A DNA stretch of 64,000 bases from Methyloceanibacter methanicus (GTDB lineage: Bacteria; Pseudomonadota; Alphaproteobacteria; Rhizobiales; Methyloligellaceae): NCBI RefSeq assembly GCF_001723285.1, contig NZ_LPWG01000012.1, positions 62,001 through 126,000 of the forward strand. The letters are read 5' to 3'. The translations under genes were made by a program, and so were the position numbers. How positions within the stretch are numbered: the stretch's first letter is position 1; every line of letters begins with the position of its first letter. The notes under the pieces were generated by a model. The model searched no databases and had not been told where the DNA came from. It was given only the letters and a program-made list of their open reading frames with translations. Positions 17,595 to 27,848 of this stretch are shown piece after piece.

Positions 17595-18416
17595 ATGGAA
17601 ACTCGAGCCAACTACCTGATGATCGGCGGCTTTATCCTGGGCGCGCTCGCCTTCATTTTCATCTTCGTCTTCTGGATCACGAATATCGCCGGGGGCGGCA
17701 ACCGCTATCAGATCGTCTTCGATAGTTCGGTCGCGGGACTGACGTCCGGCTCTCGTGTCGGCTTCAACGGCATCAAAGTTGGCGAGGTGCAGTCCTTCCA
17801 GCTCGACCTGAACGATGCGCGGAAAGTCCGCGTGGTGATCAGCGTGAACGACAACGTGCCAATCCGCGAAGACTCCCTCGCGACCATCAAGTCGATGGGT
17901 CTGGCCGGCGGCAGTGGCGTCGAGATCTCGCCCGGTACGCCGGGCTCACCGCTTCTGGTCGCGACGGACGACAATCCGATTCCGACCATCGAGGCCGCGC
18001 CCATGGCCGGTGCGGGCATCTTCGACGCGGCCCCCGCCGCGCTCAACACGGCCAACGCGTTCATCAAACGGCTGGATGCGCTGATCGCCGCGAATGAGCA
18101 GGAGATCAGCAGCACCATGGCGAATGTCAATGAGTTCACCACGATGCTGGAAGGGAAGAACGAAGAGATCGAGCAGGCCATCATCGACCTGCGCGCCGGG
18201 GCGGAAGACTTCAAGGGGATCAGCGCCAAGCTCGACAAGAACCTGGACGAGCTGACGCTCGAAGCGAAGAAAGGCATGCAGGACTTCAGCGCCGCGATGC
18301 AGCAGGCGCGCCGGACCGCCGCCACCTTGGACCGGGTCCTCAAGAAGTTCGAAGCCAACCCGACCAGTTTCCTTCTCGGCGGAGGTTCCCGCGCCGGGCA
18401 GCAGCCGCGACGGTAG
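17595..18416 (+). CDS. mlaD: MCE-domain substrate-binding protein MlaD
   Basis: Membrane-anchored periplasmic lipid-binding subunit, 273 residues. One N-terminal TM helix (residues ~7-29) is followed by an MCE domain containing GLTSGSRVGFNGIKVGEV and MGLAGGSGVEISPG, then a long helical C-terminal region like those that assemble MCE tunnels. It completes mlaE-mlaF-mlaD. No MlaC or auxiliary lipoprotein gene follows; instead a strong terminator closes the unit. Confidence 0.92.
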   Translation: METRANYLMIGGFILGALAFIFIFVFWITNIAGGGNRYQIVFDSSVAGLTSGSRVGFNGIKVGEVQSFQLDLNDARKVRVVISVNDNVPIREDSLATIKSMGLAGGSGVEISPGTPGSPLLVATDDNPIPTIEAAPMAGAGIFDAAPAALNTANAFIKRLDALIAANEQEISSTMANVNEFTTMLEGKNEEIEQAIIDLRAGAEDFKGISAKLDKNLDELTLEAKKGMQDFSAAMQQARRTAATLDRVLKKFEANPTSFLLGGGSRAGQQPRR

Positions 18417-18497
18417 AGCACGCCGGTGCCGGCCCAGCCGGTTCGGGCCTTCGCCAATGCGCTGCCCCCCCCCGGCCACAAGAGACGCCGCAACAAG

Positions 18498-18533
18498 AAA
18501 GGCCCCTCGCTCCGGGACGGAGAAGGGGCCTTT
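18498..18533 (+). terminator. Bidirectional terminator between mlaD and the convergent coiled-coil gene
   Basis: AAAGGCCCCT (18498-18507) pairs with AGGGGCCTTT (18524-18533), with an inner stem CTCCG/CGGAG. TTTGTCTT follows on plus and TTTCTTGTT on minus, so it can end both transcripts. Confidence 0.75.
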
Positions 18534-18594
18534 GTCTTGAGGGAGCCGCGCCGAGTGCGGCGTCGTCTCCGCCGTTCCCGCCGTGGCGGTCGTG

Positions 18595-21500
18595 CTACCG
18601 CAGGCGACCGCTCGCATGGGCGAGCAGGAGATAGACGCGCCCGGTCTCGGACGTCAGGTAGTTCTGAAGCATATTGCCGGCCGGATCGGACTGCTCCGCT
18701 TCGGCGAGCAACCGTTCGAAGTCTGCCACATACCGGTCGACGGTGTTGCGGAACTCGGGGTCCCGGTCGTAGCGGCTGGAGATCTCATCGAACGTCGCCT
18801 GACCTTCATAGGTGTAGATGTGACGTCCAAGGACGCCCCGCTCGCCGGCCCGCATGCGATACCAGACCTCCGTGGCGGTCCTGATATCGATGGAGCGTGC
18901 GAGCTCGTCGATGCGAAGCTGAGCCGCGCCTGACGATGCATAACCGCCTCTCGGTTCGGCTTCCGCGGGAGCCCAGCTCTGACGCCCTTGGTTTTCGGCG
19001 TACTGGGGCGGGTAGCCGCCCGCGGCCTGATCCAGATCCGTCGCTTCATGCGCGCCGGCCACCTGGCGGCCATGAGCATCGAAGCGCGGCATTGGCGGCA
19101 GGCCGTACTCGCCGGTCGGGCGCTGTTCCTCGGCGCGCGGCGCATAGGGTGCCGGCGCGGGCTGCTGGTACGACTCGGGCCCGGGCGTCAACGGCGGGGC
19201 ACCCAGGGGGTCGGCGGCCGGCGGTGCGCTGGCCGGCATGGACCCCATCGGCGGGACCGGAGACGGGGCGGGCGCAAACGATGCGGCCGCGAGGCTGGCA
19301 GCCTGCGAGGACGCTTGAGACACCGCCTGTGCCGCGGCCTGCTGGGCGGCGATGGACGCCGCCTCCGAGGCAGCCTCTGTCGCAGCTTGCCGCGCGGCTT
19401 CCTTGGCCGCCAAGGATGCGGCCTGCGTCAGGTTCGGCGTCATCGCCTCGATTTCGCGAAGCTGGTCGTTGAGCGCCTTGCGGATCGCGGTCGTCGCTTG
19501 CGCGGCCTGCTCGGGCATCGTGTCAAGCCGCGACTGCATGTTCTGGCGCAGCGCGTCGAGATCCACGGCGGTCTTCTGCGCCGACTCCCGCATGCCACGC
19601 GAGGTGTTGTCGAACTGACCGCGGATCTGCTCGAGCTGACGGCCGACCTGCGTGATGACGGTTTCGAAATTGCCCTTGAGGTCGTTGACGGCGCGGACCG
19701 TATGGGCCTGAGCCTCCTCGCGGAGCTTTTCGATCTGGGCCAGCGTCTGCTGGACCTGCCCGCTCGTCTCGCGGCCGAGCGATGTCGTGATCTGCTTGGC
19801 GCGTTCCTCGGCCTGGGTGAGGGCGCTTTCCATGAGGCCTGAGTAGCTCCGCATCATGCCGTCGAGATCCTGCGCCTTGGTATTGACCGTGTGGAGCAGG
19901 GAGATGATGGCCTGGTGGCGGCCCTCCAGGATCGAGTCGATCTTGGCGTTGGAGGAATCGAGCGCTTGGCCGCGGTGAGGATCGCCTGGCCCTGGCTCTC
20001 GAAGCGCTGGGTCAGCCCGTGAATCTGGTCCAACAGGCCGCGCGAGACATCACGCAGCGTACCGGTCTGGCTGGTCAGGATGTTGACGGCCTCGGTGGAC
20101 TGCGCCCCGACCTGCTCGGCGGTCTGCTGCATCATCTGCGAGTTGTTGGCCAGGACCTCGTTGAGCTGCATGGTCTGCGAGGAGAAGACCTGCCCAACCA
20201 TCCGGGTGTGCTCGCCGAGCATCTTGTCCGTCTCGGCGGTGTTCTGGCCGAACGTGGTCTCGATGACCTTCAACCGCTCGGCGAGAGCGTTGATGACGTA
20301 CTGGGCGCGCTCGTTCATGACCTTGTCGAACGATTGAGCCTGTTCGGTGATCGACGCTTCCAGGCTCTTGGCCCGGTCGAGCAGGGTCTGCGTGAAGGTA
20401 TCCGCCTGACCGGTGATCAGCTTGGTGAACGTGTCGGAGCGCTCGGCCAGCGTCTTGTCGAGGGCGATCGCGCCTTGATTGACGGCGGACGTGAACTGCG
20501 CGGTGCGGTCGGCCAGCGTCTTGTCGACGATCGAAGTCTGTTGCTCGACGGCCGCCGCGAGATCGGCGGTCCGGTCGGCCAGCGTCTTGTCGAAGCTGAC
20601 TGCGCCTTGCGCGACGATGCCGGTGAGGGCGTCGGTCCGCTCGGCAATGGTCTCGCCAAGCTTGGCGGTGCCGGCGGCGACTGTGGCGCTGAGGGCCTCG
20701 GTACGGTCCGCCAGCGTCTTTTCGAAGACCACCGCGCTCTCGGCAACCATGTTGGTCAGCCCATCTGTCTTGTCCTGAAGCGTCTTCTCCAAGGTGACGG
20801 CGCTTTCGGCCACGACGTTGGTGAAGGCCGCGGTACGTTCGCTCAGCGACTGATCCAAGGTCACGGCGCTTTCGGCGATGACGGTATTGAGCGTGTCTGT
20901 CCGGTCCGTCAGCATCTTGTCGAGGGTGACGGCGCTCTCCGCGGCCACGTTCGTGAGGGCCTGCGTGTGATCGGTGAGCGTCTTGGACAGCGTGTCGGTC
21001 TTCTCCGCAAGCGTCGACTCGAGCGCAACGGCACCCTGAGCCACGAGGTTCGTGAGCTCGGTCGTCTTCTCGTCGAAGGTCCGCCCCAGCGCGACGGCGC
21101 TCTCGGCCGCCAGATTGGTGAAGGCCTCGGTGTGGTCGCCCAACGTCTTGTCGAGGGTGACTGCGCTCTGCGCGACGACATTGGTGAGCGCCTCGGTGCG
21201 TTCGGTCAGCGTCTTGTCGAGGGTGACCGCGCTCTGCGCGACCACATTGGTGAGCGCCTCGGTGCGTTCGGTCATCGTCTTGTCGAGGACGATCGCGCCT
21301 TCCGCCACGGTGGATTCCAGGCCCTTGATACGCTCGGCCAGCGAGGTCTGGAGCGCTTCGGTCCGGTCCTTCATGGTGTTGTCCAGAAGGGTCGTCTTTT
21401 CCGTCACGGTGGTTTCGAGCGAGGTCAGGTTCTTGGTCGCCGCGTCGATGATCTTGGTCAGGCGGCCCTGTTCCTTCGTCATGCGCTCGATGAGACCCGG

Positions 21501-22616
21501 CACCTGCTCGGAGATCTTCGTCTGTGCCTGCTGCACCTGCTCGGCGGCTTCGTTGGAGCGCGCGACCAGGAGTTCGGTCAACTGCGTGCCACGCTCGGAA
21601 AGTTTCTGGTCGATGGACCCGCTGGCATTGGCGATATCGCGCGAAATCTGCGCGCCGACGCCCTTCAACGCCTCGCTCACGCGCTGGCTGTTGTTGGTGA
21701 GCGCGTCACGCTCCGTTGCCAGCTCGTTGATCAGGTTCCGGACGCGAAGCTCGTTCTCGCCATAGGAGCGTTCGAGCGCCGCGACCTCGTTGTGCACCAT
21801 GGCTTCGAGCTCGGAGGCCCGGCCGATGGCGCGGGAGATGGCATCGTTCATCGCCGCGACTTGGCGGCGGATGGTCTGGCCGACCGAGGCCACGGACTGC
21901 TCGGCAAGCTTGTCCGGCTCGGCCAGGCGTACGGCGACCTCGGTCATCGCGGACGCCATCAGCCGCAATTCCTGGGCGCGCCAAACGAGGAGGGCCAGGA
22001 ACCAGAAGATGACGATCGGCACGAGGATCGCGGCCGTCGACGAAAGAATTGCGCTGGCAGTGCTGCTTGCATCGGAGATCACGCCAAAGGCGAAGAAGCC
22101 GCCCAGGATGAACCAGGCGACGGACGCGGCCAGGGCAATCAGGAATGGGGTGCGCGCGGGCCGCTGTTGCAGTGCGAAAATCAGACCGCCGATGGAGGGA
22201 ATATCGTCGTTCGCAGGCGCCGAGAGGCGCCGCTGCGGCGGCGGGCCGGCCGGCCGTCGCGTACGGGCCAAATGCTTGGGTGAAGGGGCCGGGCTTGCAC
22301 CTTCGGCAGCTTCGCCGCCACTGGCATCCTCTTGCGGTGTCTTGAGGGGCAGCGCCTTGGCCTGAGGCTTGGACGGCTCCTTGAACTCGACCTTGGGCTC
22401 TTCGCGCTTCTGGGGCGCCTCACCGCGCGGCTCTTCGCGCCGCCGCTGTTCGGCCTTGAGCCTGTCGGCCAGCGAAGATCGCCGGGGCAGGGTTGGCGTG
22501 TCGTCGACGTCGCCTTCGGACGACCCTTGCATCATTGCGTCAAGGGGTCCCTTGGCCTTGTCCTTCTCGTCGGATGTTTCCTTTTCCGGAGCCGACTTCG
22601 CTTGTTCCTGCGCCAT
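18595..22616 (-). CDS. Giant membrane-anchored coiled-coil protein (growth-pole-ring / kinesin-like family), frameshifted
   Basis: About 1340 residues when one missing base near 19970 is allowed for; the frame then runs from LTAA through ALDSSNAKIDSILEGR into MMRSYSGLMESALTQAEE. Start ATG 22616 has GAGGA seven bases upstream. The layout is a charged, Pro-rich disordered head (1-135), two TM helices (~157-179 and ~189-213), a long helical region with 22-residue repeats (~400-720), a further coiled coil, an Ala-rich then Pro-rich linker, and a C-terminal folded segment with GVLGRHIYTYEGQATFDEI. Similar proteins in Rhizobiales, including the Agrobacterium growth pole ring protein, organise polar growth. 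That role is inferred from architecture only. Confidence 0.65.
20400..21440 (-). repeat. 66-base tandem repeats coding for 22-residue helical repeats
   Basis: Units follow the pattern L-x-[ED]-[RH]-T-[ED]-A-L-T-N-V-V-A-x-S-A-V-T-L-D-K-T. The element gtcttgtcgagg recurs at 21145, 21211 and 21277, exactly 66 bases apart. About fifteen units can be followed with increasing divergence. The 22-residue period matches the amphipathic repeats of apolipoproteins. Confidence 0.85.
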
Positions 22617-23048
22617 TACGCGTTCCTCGCACCACTTGATACTCAGAGTAGGAGAATTGTATGCCGTCTGACCCAAAGTCCGCTACTGGCGGTGCATTGC
22701 GTCCCGGACGGCCCGCCTCTTGTCCGGTCTATCCTAACCGAAAGGCGCCCAACGCTTTTTCCCCCTCATGTCAACATCGTTAACGAATTCTTAGCAATAA
22801 ACAAAGCTGAATCGATTGCTTGGGTTAACGGCGTATAACCCATTATAAAGAAAGAAAATTCTGTAGGCGAGTCCGACGAATCGCCTATAGTTAAGCGAAG
22901 GCTGATCGTTGGGCGGACGTGACGACTATTGCGCCTAGGACACATGAGTGGCCCAGGAGCAACAGACCGGCAACCGACAGTCCGGCCGCGTGTTCCCGTC
23001 ACGGGCAAGATCCAGTGCCCGAAAAGACAATTCGAACGGAGGAAGGCC
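22617..23048. other. 432-base divergent regulatory gap with AT-rich core
   Basis: No gene is seen. The region 22750-22895 is AT-rich for this genome. TTAA-N7-TTAG (22780-22794) is one base off the CtrA consensus TTAA-N7-TTAA. A 7-bp inverted repeat, TAGGCGA (22864-22870) with TCGCCTA (22881-22887), lies just upstream of the Hpt gene. Either could regulate the divergent coiled-coil and Hpt genes; both are only suggestive. Confidence 0.4.
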
Positions 23049-23462
23049 ATGGCAGGCGAACGGGTGCGACAGGCTGGTTTTTCCGGGGCGCGCGCTGCCG
23101 GCGATGGCGACGATGATGCGCCGGTCGTACCGGTCGATCTGGCACATCTCGCCCGTTACACGCTTGGCGACGTGGCGCTGGAGCGCGAGGTCCTGGAGCT
23201 CTTCTGCACGCAGTCCGTGTCGTATCTGGAGCAGCTCCGGGCGGCGACGTCCCGCAAGGCCTGGAGCGATGCGGCCCATTCCCTCAAAGGCTGCGCCCGG
23301 GCCGTCGGGGCTTGGCGCGCGGCGCGGGCGGCCGAACATATTGAGGCGCTGCGGGAGGATATTCCGCCGGATGTGCGTGCGGCGCAGGTCGATGAACTCG
23401 AAGCCTCCCTCCAAGAGGCGGCGGCATTTGTGGCCAGCCTCGGCGATGGAAGCCGCAAATAA
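23049..23462 (+). CDS. Hpt domain phosphotransfer protein
   Basis: A 137-residue single-domain histidine phosphotransferase. The phospho-His lies in AHSLKGCARAVGA, preceded by a helix (LELFCTQSVSYLEQLR) and followed by the usual helix pair. ATG 23049 follows GGAGGAAGG at 23038-23046; longer upstream frames lack a good ribosome site. It has no catalytic or receiver domain, so it must shuttle phosphate between separate kinases and regulators. It is not ChpT, which is a dimeric pseudo-kinase; a link with CckA 12 kb away is unproven. Confidence 0.85.
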   Translation: MAGERVRQAGFSGARAAGDGDDDAPVVPVDLAHLARYTLGDVALEREVLELFCTQSVSYLEQLRAATSRKAWSDAAHSLKGCARAVGAWRAARAAEHIEALREDIPPDVRAAQVDELEASLQEAAAFVASLGDGSRK

Positions 23463-23633
23463 GTCCCGACGCCTTCTTGTCGCATGGCCCTGGTGTCGTT
23501 AGATCAATTGCCCTATAGAGCACGGGCTGCGGGCGGGATTGTCCAACCCGCGCATGCTGCCGGGGGCGGCCGAGACCGACGCCTGTAGCCCGGATCCCGA
23601 AATCGAACTTTGGTTTTGAAGCCCGCCAGTCCC

Positions 23634-23954
23634 ATGGCCAGGATTACATTCATTCAGCCTGACGGAAGCGAGAACGCGGTCGACGCGGAACCGGGCATGA
23701 CCGTCATGGAAGCGGCGGTGAAGAATTCGGTGCGGGGGATAGCAGCCGAATGTGGCGGCGCCTGCTCCTGCGCCACCTGTCATGTCTATGTGGAAGAGGA
23801 ATGGCGCGAGGCCACGGGCGAGCCCGAGGCCATGGAGGAGGACATGCTCGACTTTGCGTTCGACGTTCGTCCCGAGAGCCGGCTTTCTTGTCAGATCAGG
23901 GTGACCGACGAGCTCGACGGGCTCAGGGTCCGAATTCCAGAAAAACAATTCTGA
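23634..23954 (+). CDS. 2Fe-2S ferredoxin (adrenodoxin/putidaredoxin type)
   Basis: 106 residues starting [11 protein letters not shown]. The cluster ligands are in [10 protein letters not shown], with the fourth Cys in RLSCQIRV, giving the Cx5Cx2C...C layout of vertebrate-type ferredoxins used by cytochromes P450, Rieske oxygenases or Fe-S assembly. It is six bases upstream of a ferredoxin-NADP reductase on the same strand, so the two form an electron-transfer pair. The terminal acceptor is not encoded nearby. Confidence 0.92.
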   Translation: MARITFIQPDGSENAVDAEPGMTVMEAAVKNSVRGIAAECGGACSCATCHVYVEEEWREATGEPEAMEEDMLDFAFDVRPESRLSCQIRVTDELDGLRVRIPEKQF

Positions 23955-24989
<1,035 letters not shown>

Positions 24990-25019
24990 AACTGCCGCGC
25001 CGATGGGCCGGGACTATCG

Positions 25020-26039
25020 CTAGGCCAGCGACCGGTAGACCGTGACGGCGTGCGGGCTGAGCAGTTTCAGCTTGAGCTCGTCGACCTGCGAGGGCTCGAC
25101 ACGGGCGAGACGCCGCTTGCGTCGACCAGGTCCGCCGCGACGGCGTCGACTAGGATGAGATAAAGCCGCCGCGGCTTCATCCGATAGGCCATCACGAGAT
25201 TGTTCAGAACCTCCGCGAACACCTCGCGTGCGAACGGGATTGAAGAAGAAGTGCACGGACGCACCTTCCGGCGGTCCCACCTGAACCGCATCTTCCAGGA
25301 CGCACTCGACATTCCGGCAGCGCATGTTGGAGCGCGGATATTGCGCGATATTCATCTGCGCGTTGTCGTGCAGTTCGGCGGCGAACTCGACGCCGGCGAC
25401 CGCTGCGAAGGGATGCTCCGCGGCGAGCAGCATGGCGCGCCCCTTGCCGGCGCCGTAATCGACGAAGGTGAACTCCGAAAAGTCTTCTGGAATTTGGTCC
25501 AGGGCCCAGTCAAAGACCTTGCAGGGAATCGGGCGGTAGTCATGCCCGAAGGCCCGGTTGGGACTGGCGATGGTCAGACCGGAAAGGGCCGCGGGCTCTT
25601 TTGTCGGGACAAAGAACAATTGCTCGCGCGGCGCATCGAAGACCCGTTCGTGCAGTCTGTGCAGAAGGGTCTGGTATTCCTCTTTAAGCGACTCGATTCG
25701 CGAACGGCTCGCGGCAGCGGGGGGTGTGGCCTGCGCTTTTGGAGCCTCGCTCCTCTCGGGCTGCGGTGCCGGCCGGGGCGCTGCGGCGGCCTCGGGGCGC
25801 GGCTGCGGCGCGGGGGATGGGGCACGGGGTTGCGGCTGCGCCGGCTTGGCGGCCTTGTTTGCGATCTGAGCCATGCGTTCTGCGAGGCGTCCTCTGATCG
25901 CGAGTCGGTCCGCGTCCATCGCGTCTGTCGTTACCCGTCTGGTGTTGGACAATGCGTCGCCGGCTGCCGCGCTGCGCTCTTGGGACGACGCGGCAGGCTT
26001 GCTCTCCGCAGGCTGTGAGCTGCGGGTTGTCAGCGTCAT
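25020..26039 (-). CDS. SAM-dependent methyltransferase with disordered N-terminus, with two compensating frameshifts
   Basis: About 339 residues. The first ~110 are Ala/Pro-rich and probably unstructured. The catalytic part has DYRPIPCKVFDWAL, the SAM-binding FVDYGAGKGRAMLLAAEH, then GVEFAAELHDNA. Around 25232 the reading must move to the adjacent frame (PFAREVFAEVLNNLV, LYLILVDAVAADLVDA) and return near 25115 for DELKLKLLSPHAVTVY. Start ATG 26039 follows GGAGGGGG. It resembles class I methyltransferases annotated only generally, and its substrate is unknown. Confidence 0.75.
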   Translation of the reverse strand: MTLTTRSSQPAESKPAASSQERSAAAGDALSNTRRVTTDAMDADRLAIRGRLAERMAQIANKAAKPAQPQPRAPSPAPQPRPEAAAAPRPAPQPERSEAPKAQATPPAAASRSRIESLKEEYQTLLHRLHERVFDAPREQLFFVPTKEPAALSGLTIASPNRAFGHDYRPIPCKVFDWALDQIPEDFSEFTFVDYGAGKGRAMLLAAEHPFAAVAGVEFAAELHDNAQMNIAQYPRSNMRCRNVECVLEDAVQVGPPEGASVHFFFNPVRTRGVRGGSEQSRDGLSDEAAAALSHPSRRRRGGPGRRKRRLARVEPSQVDELKLKLLSPHAVTVYRSLA

Positions 26040-26214
26040 CGGCAGTCCCCCTCCTGCGCCAAGATTGGGCAGTGCGGTTTGTGACGCAAGCACTCATCCG
26101 GGACTTAGGTTAACGGTGCCCGTCCAAGTTGCCAAAGAAATATGGTATCCTCTTGATTCGCTGGGGAGACTCCGGCGTGTCGTCAGCATGGACCGAAGCG
26201 GCGGGGGTTGAGGC

Positions 26215-26775
26215 GTGCAGGCAAAAGATTTCCACGATTCCGTGAGACCCGGCCTTATTGCCATGTTGCCGAGGCTCAAACGCTTTGCCGATGTGCTCGG
26301 CGGCGGGCGCGACGCGGGCGGCGGCCTGCTGCGCCGTGCGCTGCAATACATGCTGGCCGAGCAGCATCTCTATCAGCGTGGGACCGCCCTCGATGTCTGG
26401 GCCTTCAGCGAGGTCTACCGTCAGTGGCGCCATGAATTGAGCGGCCAGGCCGATCCGATGGCGCAGGCGAAGATCGACGATGCGGCGTTCGCCGCGCTAT
26501 TCGACATCGACGGCGAGGGCCATCGCGACGAGCCGGTGATCGCGTTTCTTATGGGCCTGCCGCCGCAACAGCGGCTCACGCTGTTGCTGGTCTACGGCGA
26601 GGGTTTCGAACACGAGGATGCCGGGCGGATACTCGACGTTTCGTCCGAAATGATCGCCGCGCGTCTCATCCGTATGAGCGCGTCCCTGTCGGACCGCCTC
26701 AGCGAACGCCCGCCGGCCCAGGCGGCCGCCATTGTCGAAACCCTCTATCCCGAATGGCACAGAGCTTCACCATGA
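26215..26775 (+). CDS. ECF-like RNA polymerase sigma factor
   Basis: 186 residues with a sigma-2-like N-terminal part (AEQHLYQRGTALDVWAFSEV) and a sigma-4-like C-terminal part (LPPQQRLTLLLVYGEGFEHEDAGRIL). The Gly-Glu-Gly-Phe-x-His-Glu-Asp-Ala segment corresponds to the region-4 helix-turn-helix of ECF factors. It starts with GTG 26215 and its stop overlaps the ATG of the next gene, a membrane anti-sigma factor. Sequence is diverged, so its DNA target and signal are unknown. Confidence 0.72.
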   Translation: MQAKDFHDSVRPGLIAMLPRLKRFADVLGGGRDAGGGLLRRALQYMLAEQHLYQRGTALDVWAFSEVYRQWRHELSGQADPMAQAKIDDAAFAALFDIDGEGHRDEPVIAFLMGLPPQQRLTLLLVYGEGFEHEDAGRILDVSSEMIAARLIRMSASLSDRLSERPPAQAAAIVETLYPEWHRASP

Positions 26776-27242
26776 CCGAACTCTCAGACGAACTCTTGGT
26801 GGCGTATGTGGATGGCCAGCTGGCGAGGAAACAGACCCGCGCCATCGACAAGGTTCTCGAGCAGGACGATGTCCTTGAGGCCCGCGTCACCGCCCTCAAA
26901 CATGCCCATGCCAGGCTGGAGGCCGCCTTCGAGGCGATCCTTGCCGGCGAGGAGGCCGAGATCTCCCAGGCAACGGTGCTGCCGCCCGACGATGGCTTTT
27001 GGGTTCCGTGGCGCACCTTCAAGATCGCCGCCGCGTCCGCCGGGATCGTGCTCGCGCTCGCGTTCGCCGCGCTCGGCTACGGCTGGCCCGTCTCTTTGCC
27101 GGGCTTAGGTTCATCCCCGGCCGCTGATATCGGGCCGGTTCCGGGCACCGACGCCGCGCCAAGCACGGGCTCTGCACAAAGAGCCGGCCCGGCGCCTCAA
27201 GTCGAACTCGAGGTGCTACCCGAGCCCCGACCGGGGCCGTAG
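26772..27242 (+). CDS. Membrane-bound anti-sigma factor-like protein
   Basis: 156 residues. A cytoplasmic N-terminus, MTELSDELLVAYVDGQL, has the helical start typical of anti-sigma domains. One TM helix lies at ~85-107, followed by a Pro/Ala-rich periplasmic tail. No zinc-binding HxxxCxxC motif is present. Position directly after the sigma gene with a four-base overlap is the main reason for the assignment. It probably holds the sigma factor inactive at the membrane until a signal is sensed. Confidence 0.7.
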   Translation: MTELSDELLVAYVDGQLARKQTRAIDKVLEQDDVLEARVTALKHAHARLEAAFEAILAGEEAEISQATVLPPDDGFWVPWRTFKIAAASAGIVLALAFAALGYGWPVSLPGLGSSPAADIGPVPGTDAAPSTGSAQRAGPAPQVELEVLPEPRPGP

Positions 27243-27249
27243 CGCGACA

Positions 27250-27756
27250 TCACAGCGTCCGGAAATCGCCTGAAAGATAGCGGTTCAACTCGGGGCGGAT
27301 TTCGTCGACGCGCTCTCGCGTGCAGTAGCCGGCGTCTTGTTTGGCGCCTTCGGCCGTGGACTGCAGCGCGTAGTCGTAGGCCTTCTGAATCTCCTGCATG
27401 CGTTTCGGGTCCGCGCCGTAGGATTGTTCGAACGCGAGATAGCTTGCGCGCAAGCGGGCCGGGTCGAAGACGAATCCGCATCGTGCCGCGCGCGCCGCGG
27501 TCCAGCCGACCCGCGTGGGGCGATCGTTGGGACCAGGCTTCTTCGTGAAGGTGGGAAGGCCGCTAGCCGAACTCCCGCCACCCCAAAGCCCGCTAATCGG
27601 ATTTTCGCCGGCCCCTGTGCCGGCTTTGGTGCCGCCGCCGGACGAACCTGTCGTGCCGCAAGCATTGAGCCCGAAGAGAAGCGGAAGCAATACTGCGGCC
27701 GAAAGGGCTGCGCGCCATAATGTCTTGAAGCCGAATGTCTTGAAGCCGAGTAGCAT
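27250..27756 (-). CDS. Putative lipoprotein of unknown function
   Basis: 168 residues with an N-terminal signal and lipobox LFGLNAC; the following Gly/Thr/Ser-rich stretch is a flexible tether. The folded part contains VGWTAARAARCGFVFDPARLRASYLAFE, recognisable as a conserved but uncharacterised rhizobial family. The N-terminus shows a 15-base direct duplication (GFKTFGFKT), which may be a start-region artefact. It is convergent with the anti-sigma gene. Confidence 0.68.
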   Translation of the reverse strand: MLLGFKTFGFKTLWRAALSAAVLLPLLFGLNACGTTGSSGGGTKAGTGAGENPISGLWGGGSSASGLPTFTKKPGPNDRPTRVGWTAARAARCGFVFDPARLRASYLAFEQSYGADPKRMQEIQKAYDYALQSTAEGAKQDAGYCTRERVDEIRPELNRYLSGDFRTL

Positions 27757-27810
27757 GACGGCGCGATCTTATCGGCCGGGTGAGGGAAGCAGAAGGGGGA
27801 ACGCCGACGC

Positions 27811-27848
27811 CAAAAACAAGGAAAGGCGGAGCTTTGTCGGCCCCGCCT
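27811..27848 (-). terminator. Possible intrinsic terminator of an unassigned minus-strand transcript
   Basis: AGGCGG (27824-27829) pairs with CCGCCT (27843-27848), followed on the minus strand by TTTCCTTGTTTTT. No recognised minus-strand gene lies directly upstream of it. Confidence 0.45.

Noticed and set aside
20019-22283. A 754-codon plus-strand frame
   Set aside because: Antisense of the coiled-coil repeats; its apparent repeats are just the reverse of the 22-residue repeats.
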